Assembly (NCBI GenBank): GCA_025054615.1
Contig: JANWZO010000013.1
Span: 1-64,000 of the forward strand
DNA from: Kiritimatiellia bacterium
Lineage (GTDB): Bacteria > Verrucomicrobiota > Kiritimatiellia > CAIVKH01
Direction of reading: 5' to 3'
Length of the DNA: 64,000 bases
In this document: piece by piece, positions 29,429 through 38,844 of the stretch
Layout of the letters: every line of letters begins with the position of its first letter
Numbering within the stretch: the stretch's first letter is position 1
Notes under the pieces: model-generated
Databases searched by the model: none
What the model was told of the DNA's origin: nothing
The model's input: the letters and a program-made list of their open reading frames with translations, nothing else
Position numbers and translations under genes: made by a program

Positions 29429-29481
29429 CGGCGGGCGCGGATGCAAGCGCTAGCTTGAGACCAATATCGGCTGGGCGCCGC

Positions 29482-29510
29482 TTGACACACGGGTTTGGTC
29501 GATATATCAA
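29482..29510 (+). promoter_or_regulatory. Candidate promoter of feoA-feoB
   Basis: TTGACA, 17-base spacer, TATCAA (an overlapping TATATC is also possible). The GTG start of feoA follows 18 bases later with GGTGGAG as Shine-Dalgarno. No Fur box could be identified with confidence. Confidence 0.5.
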
Positions 29511-29528
29511 ACATTCGGTGGAGAAACC

Positions 29529-29819
29529 GTGCAACCTCTCTCAAACACGAGTGTCCCCGACGCGTCGCCGCGGCCCATCCCCCTTGATCAACTTCCCGCA
29601 AAGTCCTGCGCGGTCGTACACCACGTTGAGGCCGACAGCGACGACATGCGCCGGCTCATGGCGATGGGCATCTGCGCCGGGCGCCGGCTGGAACTCATCC
29701 AGCGAGGCGACCCGATGATTTTGCGCGTGTTCAATTCCCGATTGGGAGTTTCCCGCCGCCTCGCACAGCGAGTCTGGGTCCAACTCTGCGACCACATCTC
29801 CTGCTTGAAACAAGCATGA
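29529..29819 (+). CDS. feoA: Ferrous iron transport protein A
   Basis: 96 residues from a GTG with a good Shine-Dalgarno. SH3-like FeoA domain: IPLDQLPAKSCAVVHHVEADSDDMRRLMAMGICAGRRLEL and ILRVFNSRLGVSRRLAQRVWV. It supports FeoB-mediated Fe2+ uptake at the membrane. Its stop overlaps the feoB start (ATGA). Confidence 0.9.
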   Translation: MQPLSNTSVPDASPRPIPLDQLPAKSCAVVHHVEADSDDMRRLMAMGICAGRRLELIQRGDPMILRVFNSRLGVSRRLAQRVWVQLCDHISCLKQA

Positions 29820-31849
29820 GTGGGCCCCTCCTCACCCTCGAACCGACCACCGCGGAACGGCACCGCCGGACGCCCCGGGTTGTCCTATTGGGCAATCCGA
29901 ACGCCGGCAAAACGACGCTCTTCAACGCCCTGACAGGGCATCGGGCCAAAACAGCTAATTTCCCGGGCACCACTGTGTCGCACCGCGTCGGCGCCATGGA
30001 ACGCAATGGATTTCGGGCCTCCCTAGTTGACCTGCCCGGCCTCTATAGCCTGAACCCCACCACCTTGGAAGAACGAATCGCCGCGGAGGCCTTTCTGGGT
30101 GGGTCGCCCCATAGCCATCGTCCGGAGGCGGCCATCGTCGTCGCGGACGCAACCAATCTCGAGCGAAATCTATTCCTCGTCAGCCAAGTGCTGGAGCACG
30201 ACGTGCCGGTCGTGGTTGCGCTGAACATGATCGATCTTGCGGACGCGGAGGGCATGCGCATCGACGTGGCGGGTTTGTCGCGGGAACTGGGCTGCCCCGT
30301 GGTCGCCGTTAGCGCGAAGACGGGTCGCGGGCTCGATGATCTTGTCGCCGCGCTGGCGAAGGAACTGGGACGAACCGAAACGAGGATTCCGATCATTCAG
30401 CAGGCTATCGCGTGCTCTGCCTGCTCGACCTGCCCCTTCCAAAACCGCTACACGTGGACCGAATCGGTCGCGGGCCGGTTCGTCCGTGCACCGCGAACGG
30501 CCCGCAGTGGGCGGACGGAACAAATCGACCGGGTCCTGACCCATCCAGTGGGGGGGCTGATCGCGTTCTTCGGGGTTATGGCGGTCATGTTTTACCTGAT
30601 TTTCCATCTGGCCTCCGTGCCGATGGACATGATCGACCACCTGTTTGCGACGATTGGAAATCTCGTAGCGAGGGTCGTTCCGCCCGGCGATCTTCAGAGC
30701 CTGCTGGTTAACGGCGTGATCGGCGGGGTCGGCGGCATCCTCGTTTTCCTTCCCCAAATCTGCATCCTCTTCTTCTTCCTCGCGCTTCTGGAAGACACCG
30801 GATATCTCGCGCGCGCGGCCTTCGTGATGGACCGGTTGATGCGTCGCATCGGCCTGCCCGGGAAGGCCTTCGTCCCGCTGCTTTCCGCGCATGCGTGTGC
30901 AATTCCGGCAATAATGGCGACGCGGGTGATCGAGGACCGGCGCGACCGCCTGGTGACCATTCTGGTTGCGCCGCTCATGACCTGCTCGGCGCGAATCCCC
31001 GTCTACACTATGGTGATCGCGCTGTTGTTCCCGGATAAGCCCGGGCTGGCCGCCGCTACTTTTCTCGGGGCATACGGGGTAGGCATCATCGCCGGAATTC
31101 TTTCGGCATTTTTGCTCAAGCGGACTATTCTGCCGGGTGAAACCCGTCCGCTGGTGATCGAGCTGCCGAATTACCGTATGCCCTCACTCCGGACGGCGCT
31201 GCTCCACACCTATGACCAGGCTCGAATGTTCGTCAAACAGGCGGGCACGCTGATCCTGATGATCTCTGTGATCCTATGGGCTATGGCCACGTATCCGAAA
31301 TCGGACCCGCCGGCGGAGGCGCTCCAGCTCCGCGAGCAGGCCGCGGCGCTAAACGCCGCTGGGCAAATGGACAAAGCCGCCGAGCTGGAGCGAGAGGCGA
31401 CTTTCCAAGAGGAACAGTATGCGCTCGCCCACTCGCTGGCCGGCCGGATCGGGCACTGGATCGAACCGCTGATCGAGCCGCTGGGCTTCAACTGGCAGAT
31501 CGGCATCGGGATTGTCTCGTCGTTCGCCGCACGTGAGGTGATCGTCTCGACGCTGGCCGTTGTTTACGGTGTCGGCGCGGATCGCGCAGAGGAGGAACCG
31601 ACGTCACTCTACGATACGCTTCGCCAGGCCCGCCGCGCAGACGGGTCGCCGGTCTTCACGACGGCGACCTGCTTTAGCCTGCTCGTTTTCTACATCCTCG
31701 CCGCACAATGCTTGCCGACCCAGGCAGTCACACGCAAGGAGACGGGCAGTTGGAAATGGGCCGCCCTTCAACTTGGCTACATGAGCGTCCTGGCGTACAC
31801 CGCGGCGTGGGCCACCTACCAGGCGCTCCGCGCGCTCGGGATTTCTTAA
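29816..31849 (+). CDS. feoB: Ferrous iron transport protein B
   Basis: 677 residues. N-terminal GTPase domain: G1 GNPNAGKTTLFNALTG, G2-region NFPGTT, G3 DLPGLYSL, G4 NMID. The membrane part has Gate-type segments, including LEDTGYLARAAFVMDRLMRRIGLPGKAFVPLLSAHACAIPAIMATR and PLMTCSARIPVY with conserved cysteines. A Cys-rich stretch CSACSTCPF sits between the domains. It imports Fe2+. Coupled to feoA. Confidence 0.96.
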   Translation: MSGPLLTLEPTTAERHRRTPRVVLLGNPNAGKTTLFNALTGHRAKTANFPGTTVSHRVGAMERNGFRASLVDLPGLYSLNPTTLEERIAAEAFLGGSPHSHRPEAAIVVADATNLERNLFLVSQVLEHDVPVVVALNMIDLADAEGMRIDVAGLSRELGCPVVAVSAKTGRGLDDLVAALAKELGRTETRIPIIQQAIACSACSTCPFQNRYTWTESVAGRFVRAPRTARSGRTEQIDRVLTHPVGGLIAFFGVMAVMFYLIFHLASVPMDMIDHLFATIGNLVARVVPPGDLQSLLVNGVIGGVGGILVFLPQICILFFFLALLEDTGYLARAAFVMDRLMRRIGLPGKAFVPLLSAHACAIPAIMATRVIEDRRDRLVTILVAPLMTCSARIPVYTMVIALLFPDKPGLAAATFLGAYGVGIIAGILSAFLLKRTILPGETRPLVIELPNYRMPSLRTALLHTYDQARMFVKQAGTLILMISVILWAMATYPKSDPPAEALQLREQAAALNAAGQMDKAAELEREATFQEEQYALAHSLAGRIGHWIEPLIEPLGFNWQIGIGIVSSFAAREVIVSTLAVVYGVGADRAEEEPTSLYDTLRQARRADGSPVFTTATCFSLLVFYILAAQCLPTQAVTRKETGSWKWAALQLGYMSVLAYTAAWATYQALRALGIS

Positions 31850-31871
31850 AGCCTCTGGCCTGCGGGCCGCC

Positions 31872-32366
31872 TCAGCCCTTGAAAACGAGATACTTCCGGC
31901 ACACAAAGTTGATCAACAGGGACGCGATTAATTTGCCCGCGTATGAAAAACTCGTGCTCAGGTGCAGATACCGGATCATCGACCACCCGATCGCGGTCCC
32001 GATCACGATGCTGATGCCGGATACGGCATAAAACAGCGCAACCTCCACATACCACGGATGACGCCCCGGCTCGAACACCCAGTAAATGTTAATTAGGTAC
32101 GCCGTGAGGTTGGAAAACACAAAAGCCAGCGCCGTGCAAATGACGAATCGGCGCGAACGCTGCTCTTCTTCAACCGGCCGCACTCGCAGTCCCAGCCGCC
32201 GGGCCACCGGATCGTTTTCGCGCAGCGCGGGAAATACCTTCCAGGCCAACAGAAAGAAAACGGCCATATCCACGGCCGTCGCGATGCCCCCGCCGATGGC
32301 GTATTTAATAAACTGAACCAGCGGCGACGCGTCGCGCTGCAGGAATTGTTGAAGGATTTCCCCCAT
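31872..32366 (-). CDS. GtrA-like membrane protein
   Basis: 164 residues from the ATG at 32366; an ATG at 32396 overlaps the upstream gene and is less likely. A GtrA family protein with four membrane helices: FIKYAIGGGIATAVDMAVFFLLAW, FVFSNLTAYLINIYWVF, FYAVSGISIVIGTAIGW and the closing LIASLLINFVCRKYLVF. Family members help move lipid-linked sugars across the membrane. Placed just after the GreA-domain gene. Confidence 0.85.
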   Translation of the reverse strand: MGEILQQFLQRDASPLVQFIKYAIGGGIATAVDMAVFFLLAWKVFPALRENDPVARRLGLRVRPVEEEQRSRRFVICTALAFVFSNLTAYLINIYWVFEPGRHPWYVEVALFYAVSGISIVIGTAIGWSMIRYLHLSTSFSYAGKLIASLLINFVCRKYLVFKG

Positions 32367-32374
32367 CCGCGGGC

Positions 32375-34543
32375 CTATCCCTCGTAAGAGGCCCAATCTC
32401 GGATCTTCGGATCCAGAGGCGAAACGGACTCGACCACCGCCTCCACCTCTCCGTGTTCAGACGGCACGGCAACCCGGTCGCCGGCGACATGGCCCATCAA
32501 GGTCTCCGCCATGCGGGATGTGGATGAAATGATGCCGAGGGAGGGCTCGCCGTCCCAAACGCCGAGGATATGGTAGGTTTCGCGGCGGCCATCGGAGTAC
32601 GCGAGCGTCACAGTCGTCGCCACGCCGGCCTTGTCAGCCGGGAAGTCGCGAAAATCGGTCGGCGTCACGCGCCGCAGATCCTGCATGAGCTCATCTCGCC
32701 GCCGAAATAGCAGCGCCTGCATTTCCTTGGCGGATTTGTACTCGTGATTCTCGCGCAGGTCGCCATAGCTGCGCGCGATGGCAATGTCCCTAGCCACCTT
32801 GGGGATTTCAACCGAGACTATCCGGTCCAGTTGCCGCTGCCGCTCGCGAAAACTCCGCAAGGAGGTTACCGGCCCCCGCGGTCCTGCGGGCCTTTCTTCC
32901 CGGGCCACCAGCAGCGCGCCCAACGAGGGATCCACTTTGACGATCTGACCGAGCACGGACGCGCGGTCCAATGAAGACCAGCCGGGCGACTCCTTGATGC
33001 GTTTGACCACTTTCTCGCGGTCGGCCGCGTCCATCATCCCCAGCATCTCCTTGAGCCATTCCGGTTTCGCGAAACGCTCGCGCATCTGATTTTGCGCCTT
33101 CAGCCGTTCCCCGGCGGCTTCCTGTTCGAGAGCCTCCACCATCAGCACCACGGCGGTGACCGGTGCGCAAAGATTCCACTCTTGAATTTTCTCGAGATTG
33201 CGGCTCAACCAGGCCAGCATTTCGAGGCTCGGCGCACGCACATCAAACACTCTCTTGAAACAGGCCGCCAGTTCGGCGGAGGCACCGGCCTCCTCGAGGT
33301 ATGCGACCGCCTCATTGAGAGGACCGGGATCCATCCGCGGAATCCGGTCGAGCAGCATCGACCGCAAGGTCGTCGCGTTCTGGCGGTCGAGATATCGCAA
33401 AAAGGCCCGCAACGGGCGCGCGGGCAACTGACGTACGACCTCGTCGAAAATGCGGCCCTGGAAGAAATCGGGCAGCCGCGCGCGATCGATTTGGTCACCG
33501 AGACCGAGCGCGTCGGCCGCAATGGCGAGGCGCGCAGGTGTTGCAAGATCCTGGCTAGGCGCCCCTTTTAGTGCGAAGCCGACCCGGTCGAGCACAATGC
33601 GCCGCTGCGCCTCCGTCAGCGCCTGGGCCGGCCCGCGAGCAGCCAATTCCTCCAGCGCTCCAACGATCCGGGCGAGGTTTCGCTCCCGCGCAAACGTGTC
33701 GAACCAATGGTCCTGTTGGGCGCGTCCACCCTCCATCAAGCGCATCGGCTCAGTCCGCGACGCGGGCAGGAGGACCGTGCCATCCTGCTTGAGTTTCTTG
33801 CGCGCCGCATCCCAGAAACGCTTCCAGTCCGGCTCCGTCACGATCGACGGCGACAACAGGCTCTGCAATTGCGCGGCAGTGACCGGACCGAAACTGCGCA
33901 GCGCCATGCGCACAACCTCCGCGGGATCGTCCCGGACCAAACGGCGCAAGTCCTCCGACCGGCGAACCTTCCACATCAAGAGATGGTCGTCCCCCACGAG
34001 CGACAGGCTCTCCGCGGCATAGGCGAGTGACATCTGATGTCCCGATCGCCGTTCGAAATCGATCTCAACCTTCTTGTTGAACGCATCGACGCGAGAGACT
34101 ATGCCGAGCCCCCAGGTCCGGTCGTACACGTGCGCCCCTTCCTTCAGGCTGACCAGCAGACGCAGCCGTCGGATGGCCTCGGTAGGCGGGATGGGCCGGG
34201 AAAAGCCCGCTTCATCAATCAGTGCGCGCTGTTCCCATTCGCCGCCCAGAATGTCGGCCGCCTCTTCCGGCCAATTCGTGGATTCGCGCAGTTCCGGGCT
34301 GGCCCAGCGAGCGCGCATCTGGAGAACCTCGAGCGCTTCCGGAATACGTTTTCGCTCGGCGAGCGTATCCTGCAAAAGCTCGAGACGCTGCTCGGCCTCG
34401 CGGACCTGTCCCGCCTCGTGCAGCATCCGCAGGGCTTCAAGAAGCGCGGCCACGTCGATAGCCTGCTTCCCGATCTGCGCCATGAACCATTCTTCCGTTT
34501 GCTGCTCAACCGGCGGCAGGGTCGTTTGCTGAATACCCGACAT
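32375..34543 (-). CDS. Long GreA/GreB-domain protein
   Basis: 722 residues, against about 158 in ordinary GreA. The C-terminal 150 residues are GreA-like: a coiled-coil tip SYGDLRENHEYKSAKEMQALLFRRRDELMQDL with the Asp and Glu that act in RNA polymerase cleavage, then a C-terminal FKBP-like domain (TVTLAYSDGRRETYHILG, ISSTSRMAETLMGHVAGDRV). The other 570 residues are helical, rich in Leu, Arg and Glu, and include a small beta segment GAHVYDRTWGLGIVSRVDAFNKKVEIDFE resembling a Tudor/CarD-like fold. It probably acts on transcription elongation. Confidence 0.8.
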   Translation of the reverse strand: MSGIQQTTLPPVEQQTEEWFMAQIGKQAIDVAALLEALRMLHEAGQVREAEQRLELLQDTLAERKRIPEALEVLQMRARWASPELRESTNWPEEAADILGGEWEQRALIDEAGFSRPIPPTEAIRRLRLLVSLKEGAHVYDRTWGLGIVSRVDAFNKKVEIDFERRSGHQMSLAYAAESLSLVGDDHLLMWKVRRSEDLRRLVRDDPAEVVRMALRSFGPVTAAQLQSLLSPSIVTEPDWKRFWDAARKKLKQDGTVLLPASRTEPMRLMEGGRAQQDHWFDTFARERNLARIVGALEELAARGPAQALTEAQRRIVLDRVGFALKGAPSQDLATPARLAIAADALGLGDQIDRARLPDFFQGRIFDEVVRQLPARPLRAFLRYLDRQNATTLRSMLLDRIPRMDPGPLNEAVAYLEEAGASAELAACFKRVFDVRAPSLEMLAWLSRNLEKIQEWNLCAPVTAVVLMVEALEQEAAGERLKAQNQMRERFAKPEWLKEMLGMMDAADREKVVKRIKESPGWSSLDRASVLGQIVKVDPSLGALLVAREERPAGPRGPVTSLRSFRERQRQLDRIVSVEIPKVARDIAIARSYGDLRENHEYKSAKEMQALLFRRRDELMQDLRRVTPTDFRDFPADKAGVATTVTLAYSDGRRETYHILGVWDGEPSLGIISSTSRMAETLMGHVAGDRVAVPSEHGEVEAVVESVSPLDPKIRDWASYEG

Positions 34544-34665
34544 TCCGTGAATCCCTCCGAAAAACGTATGAGGATATCCCCCGCGTCCGCCGTGGCAAGC
34601 TTGGATGCAGTGGAATCATCCAGAGAAGAGGTCGCGTGATTGCCGTACACCCGCGCCAAACCCGC

Positions 34666-34697
34666 TTGACTTGGCCGGATAAAGCGGGGTTTATATT
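34666..34697 (+). promoter_or_regulatory. Candidate promoter of thrS-infC
   Basis: TTGACT at 34666-34671 and an AT-rich TTTATATT at 34690-34697 as -10 (18-20 base spacer). A leader of about 90-100 bases precedes thrS. No T-box or known leader structure was recognised in it. Confidence 0.4.
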
Positions 34698-34796
34698 ACC
34701 GAGATGTTTTGCTTTGCCCAATCAGCCCTCCGCGGCTCGCGTCGGCCGTCGTCTTGATCCGCTGCCGTTCATGCAGCGTTTCTCGCCCCCATTTTC

Positions 34797-36566
<1,770 letters not shown>

Positions 36567-36608
36567 AGCTCGTGGAAGCTCGGGACGCCAACTTCACCAT
36601 CAACACCA

Positions 36609-36614
36609 GGGAGG
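36609..36614 (+). promoter_or_regulatory. Shine-Dalgarno that fixes the AUU start of infC
   Basis: GGGAGG lies seven bases before ATT at 36622-36624. No ATG or GTG in frame occurs at a suitable distance, and the family alignment begins exactly here (IRNLIRIN). Confidence 0.8.
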
Positions 36615-36621
36615 TATCGCC

Positions 36622-37311
36622 ATTCGCAACCTAATCCGCATCAACAACCAAATTCGTGTGCCGACCGTTCGCCTGCTCGACCCCGACGGCCAGCAGATCG
36701 GCATCGTGCCCATCTCAGAAGCCCTCGCGCGAGCGCGCCAGCTCAACCTCGACCTGGTCGAAATCGCGCCAACCGCCCAGCCGCCGGTTTGCCGAATCAT
36801 GGATTTCGGCAAGTACAAGTTCGAAATGGCCAAGAAGGAAAGGGAGGCGCGCCGCCACCAGGCCGGCCAACGTGTCAAAGAGGTGAAATTCCACCCTAAT
36901 GTCGAGGACCACGATTATCAGACGAAGCTCCGCCATATTCGCGAGTTCCTCGAAGAGGGGCATCGCGTCAAGGCGTCGCTGATGTTCCGCGGTCGGGAAC
37001 AGGTCCACAAGGAATTTGGACACCAGCTCATGCACCGGCTGATGAAGGACGTCGAAGGCATCGCCAAAATCGAGCGACCGCCCGAGGACCTCGGCCGTTT
37101 CATCGTGATGATGCTCGCTCCAAGCCCGGCTGCCCGCCGCGCTGCTGAACAAAAAGCGGCTCAGGCCAAAGCGGCGTCCGCGCCCGCCGCTCCGCAACCT
37201 TCGGCGCCGGCCCCGTCGACGCAGTCCGCCGCCCGACCTGCCGCGCCCCGCCCGACCTCCCCAACGCCCGCGCCAGCTTCTCCGCGCGTGCCCTCGCCTG
37301 CACCCCGCTGA
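36622..37311 (+). CDS. infC: Translation initiation factor IF-3, AUU start
   Basis: 229 residues from ATT at 36622. IF-3 prevents 30S-50S joining and checks the start codon. The N-domain RVPTVRLLDPDGQQIGIVPISEAL, the linker with KYKFEMAKKEREARR, and the C-domain VKEVKFHPNVEDHDYQTKLRHIREFLEEGHRVK are clear. The non-standard AUU start is a known autoregulatory device of infC in other bacteria. The last 60 or so residues are an unusual Ala/Pro-rich tail. It follows thrS at 55 bases, as in many genomes. Confidence 0.94.
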   Translation: MRNLIRINNQIRVPTVRLLDPDGQQIGIVPISEALARARQLNLDLVEIAPTAQPPVCRIMDFGKYKFEMAKKEREARRHQAGQRVKEVKFHPNVEDHDYQTKLRHIREFLEEGHRVKASLMFRGREQVHKEFGHQLMHRLMKDVEGIAKIERPPEDLGRFIVMMLAPSPAARRAAEQKAAQAKAASAPAAPQPSAPAPSTQSAARPAAPRPTSPTPAPASPRVPSPAPR

Positions 37312-37320
37312 GTTCCCGCT

Positions 37321-38190
37321 ATGCGCTTCACGCCGCTCGTCGCCTCCACCTTCCTCAGCGATGGCGGAACCATGTTTGGCCTCGTCCCAAAAGCCATCTG
37401 GGCCCGCAGGATTCAGCCAGACGAGCAGAACCGCATCCCGCAGCATGCCCACGTCCTGCTGGTGGAACTCGACGACGGCCGTTGCGGCCTTGTGGACTCG
37501 GGGTGCGGAGCCGCCGAGCGGTTCTCTGAGAAGGAGCAGCGACTGCACGGATTGGGGCCGGGCTGGCCCCTGGGCGACGCTCTTCGCCGGGCGGGGAAAC
37601 GGCCGGACGACATCCATTTTGTCGTGCTCACCCACTTGCATTGGGACCATGCCGGCTCAGCCTACGCATTCCCGCGCGCGAGGTTTTACATACACGCCCT
37701 CGAGTGGGCGGATGCCATTTCGGGCAACCCGCTTCTCTACAAGTCCTACCCCCGCGAGACAATCGCGCCATTGGAATCGTGTGAGAAAATCCTCGTCGAG
37801 CCCGACGAAGCGGAAGTGCTGCCAGGCATCTGGATGCACCGGACCTCGGGCCACACCCGTGGCCACTGCGCAATTCGACTCGCCCACCCTGCGCTCGAGT
37901 TGAACCACCACGCCGCGGCGGAATTCTCCGGCGTCACCCAGGCGCTCTTCTGCGGCGATGTCTGCCCCATGCGCCACAACCTGCGCATGGTGTTCCAGAC
38001 CAGCTACGACACGTTCCCGCTCGACACACGCGCGTGGAAACGCGAATGGCTGCCCCGGGCGGCCCGTGAAGGGATCCTCCTGCTGTTCGACCACGATCCG
38101 GATCTCTTCGGAGCCGTCATCCGCGAGGATGAGCGCGAGGAGTTCGTAGTCGAAAAGGCGCTTCCGGCCTGCGAAACTCCGCCGTCTTAG
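37321..38190 (+). CDS. Metallo-beta-lactamase fold hydrolase
   Basis: 289 residues. The MBL motif is TLLHWDHAG-like: LTHLHWDHAGS near residue 107, with a further His in SGHTRGHCAI, the bridging Asp in LFCGDVCP and a late His in LFDHDPD. This matches the lactonase/glyoxalase-II-like branch. No signal peptide. It starts nine bases after infC and is 27 bases before the next phosphoesterase gene. The substrate is unknown; a lactone or phosphodiester are both possible for the fold. Confidence 0.85.
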   Translation: MRFTPLVASTFLSDGGTMFGLVPKAIWARRIQPDEQNRIPQHAHVLLVELDDGRCGLVDSGCGAAERFSEKEQRLHGLGPGWPLGDALRRAGKRPDDIHFVVLTHLHWDHAGSAYAFPRARFYIHALEWADAISGNPLLYKSYPRETIAPLESCEKILVEPDEAEVLPGIWMHRTSGHTRGHCAIRLAHPALELNHHAAAEFSGVTQALFCGDVCPMRHNLRMVFQTSYDTFPLDTRAWKREWLPRAAREGILLLFDHDPDLFGAVIREDEREEFVVEKALPACETPPS

Positions 38191-38217
38191 TCGATACCTG
38201 AAACAGGATTTGCCGCG

Positions 38218-38748
38218 ATGCATGCCGCCGTGCAAGCCCCGGAATCCTGCGTGCGGATCGGAATCTTGTCCGACACGCACAGCAACATCCCGAGGACGTG
38301 CCATGCGATCGACCTGCTGCTCACCCGTGGCGTCCACGCGATCCTCCACTGCGGCGACATCGGCTGCGAAGACACTCTCCTAGAGATGACCACACGATGC
38401 GAGGCACACTCCATCCCCTTTTATGCGGTGCTCGGAAATGTTGATGAACCGGAGGGGTGGACCTGGCGCCTTTGCGGCAACATGTCGATTCCCCTCCTGC
38501 TGCGAATCGCCTTCGGCGCCAAACAGGCCGTCGTGCTGCACGGCCATCGGGAGCTTGAACTGGCCCGCGCGATCGGATCGGGCGAATTCGACTACGTGTT
38601 CACCGGCCACACCCACATGCCCCGCGATGAACGCGTGGGGCGGACGCGCGTCATCAATCCCGGCGCCGTCCACCGGGCCGCGCGCCCTACCGTGGCAGTG
38701 TTGGACCTCGCCGCGGACAGTCTCGCCTTCATAACCCTGGACTCTTGA
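38218..38748 (+). CDS. MJ0936/YfcE-type metallophosphoesterase
   Basis: 176 residues. Calcineurin-like phosphoesterase with all motifs: RIGILSDTHSN, LHCGDIG, VLGNVDEPE, LHGH, FTGHTHMPRDE, INPGA. The family hydrolyses phosphodiesters in vitro (bis-pNPP, cyclic nucleotides); the physiological substrate is uncertain. It sits between the MBL gene and the CARF-nuclease-MYG1 fusion, all on the same strand. Confidence 0.88.
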   Translation: MHAAVQAPESCVRIGILSDTHSNIPRTCHAIDLLLTRGVHAILHCGDIGCEDTLLEMTTRCEAHSIPFYAVLGNVDEPEGWTWRLCGNMSIPLLLRIAFGAKQAVVLHGHRELELARAIGSGEFDYVFTGHTHMPRDERVGRTRVINPGAVHRAARPTVAVLDLAADSLAFITLDS

Positions 38749-38844
38749 ATCTACGCATAGGCCCCGCCGCTGGGCCTCTCCAGAAACACTCCCGCCAATC
38801 CCGCCGATGTGCTACTCATTCAACGCGGAGCAAGGGGAGGCGCC

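Noticed and set aside
34700-34796. The thrS leader as a T-box or other tRNA-sensing leader.
   Set aside because: No T-box sequence, specifier stem or terminator/antiterminator pair could be seen.
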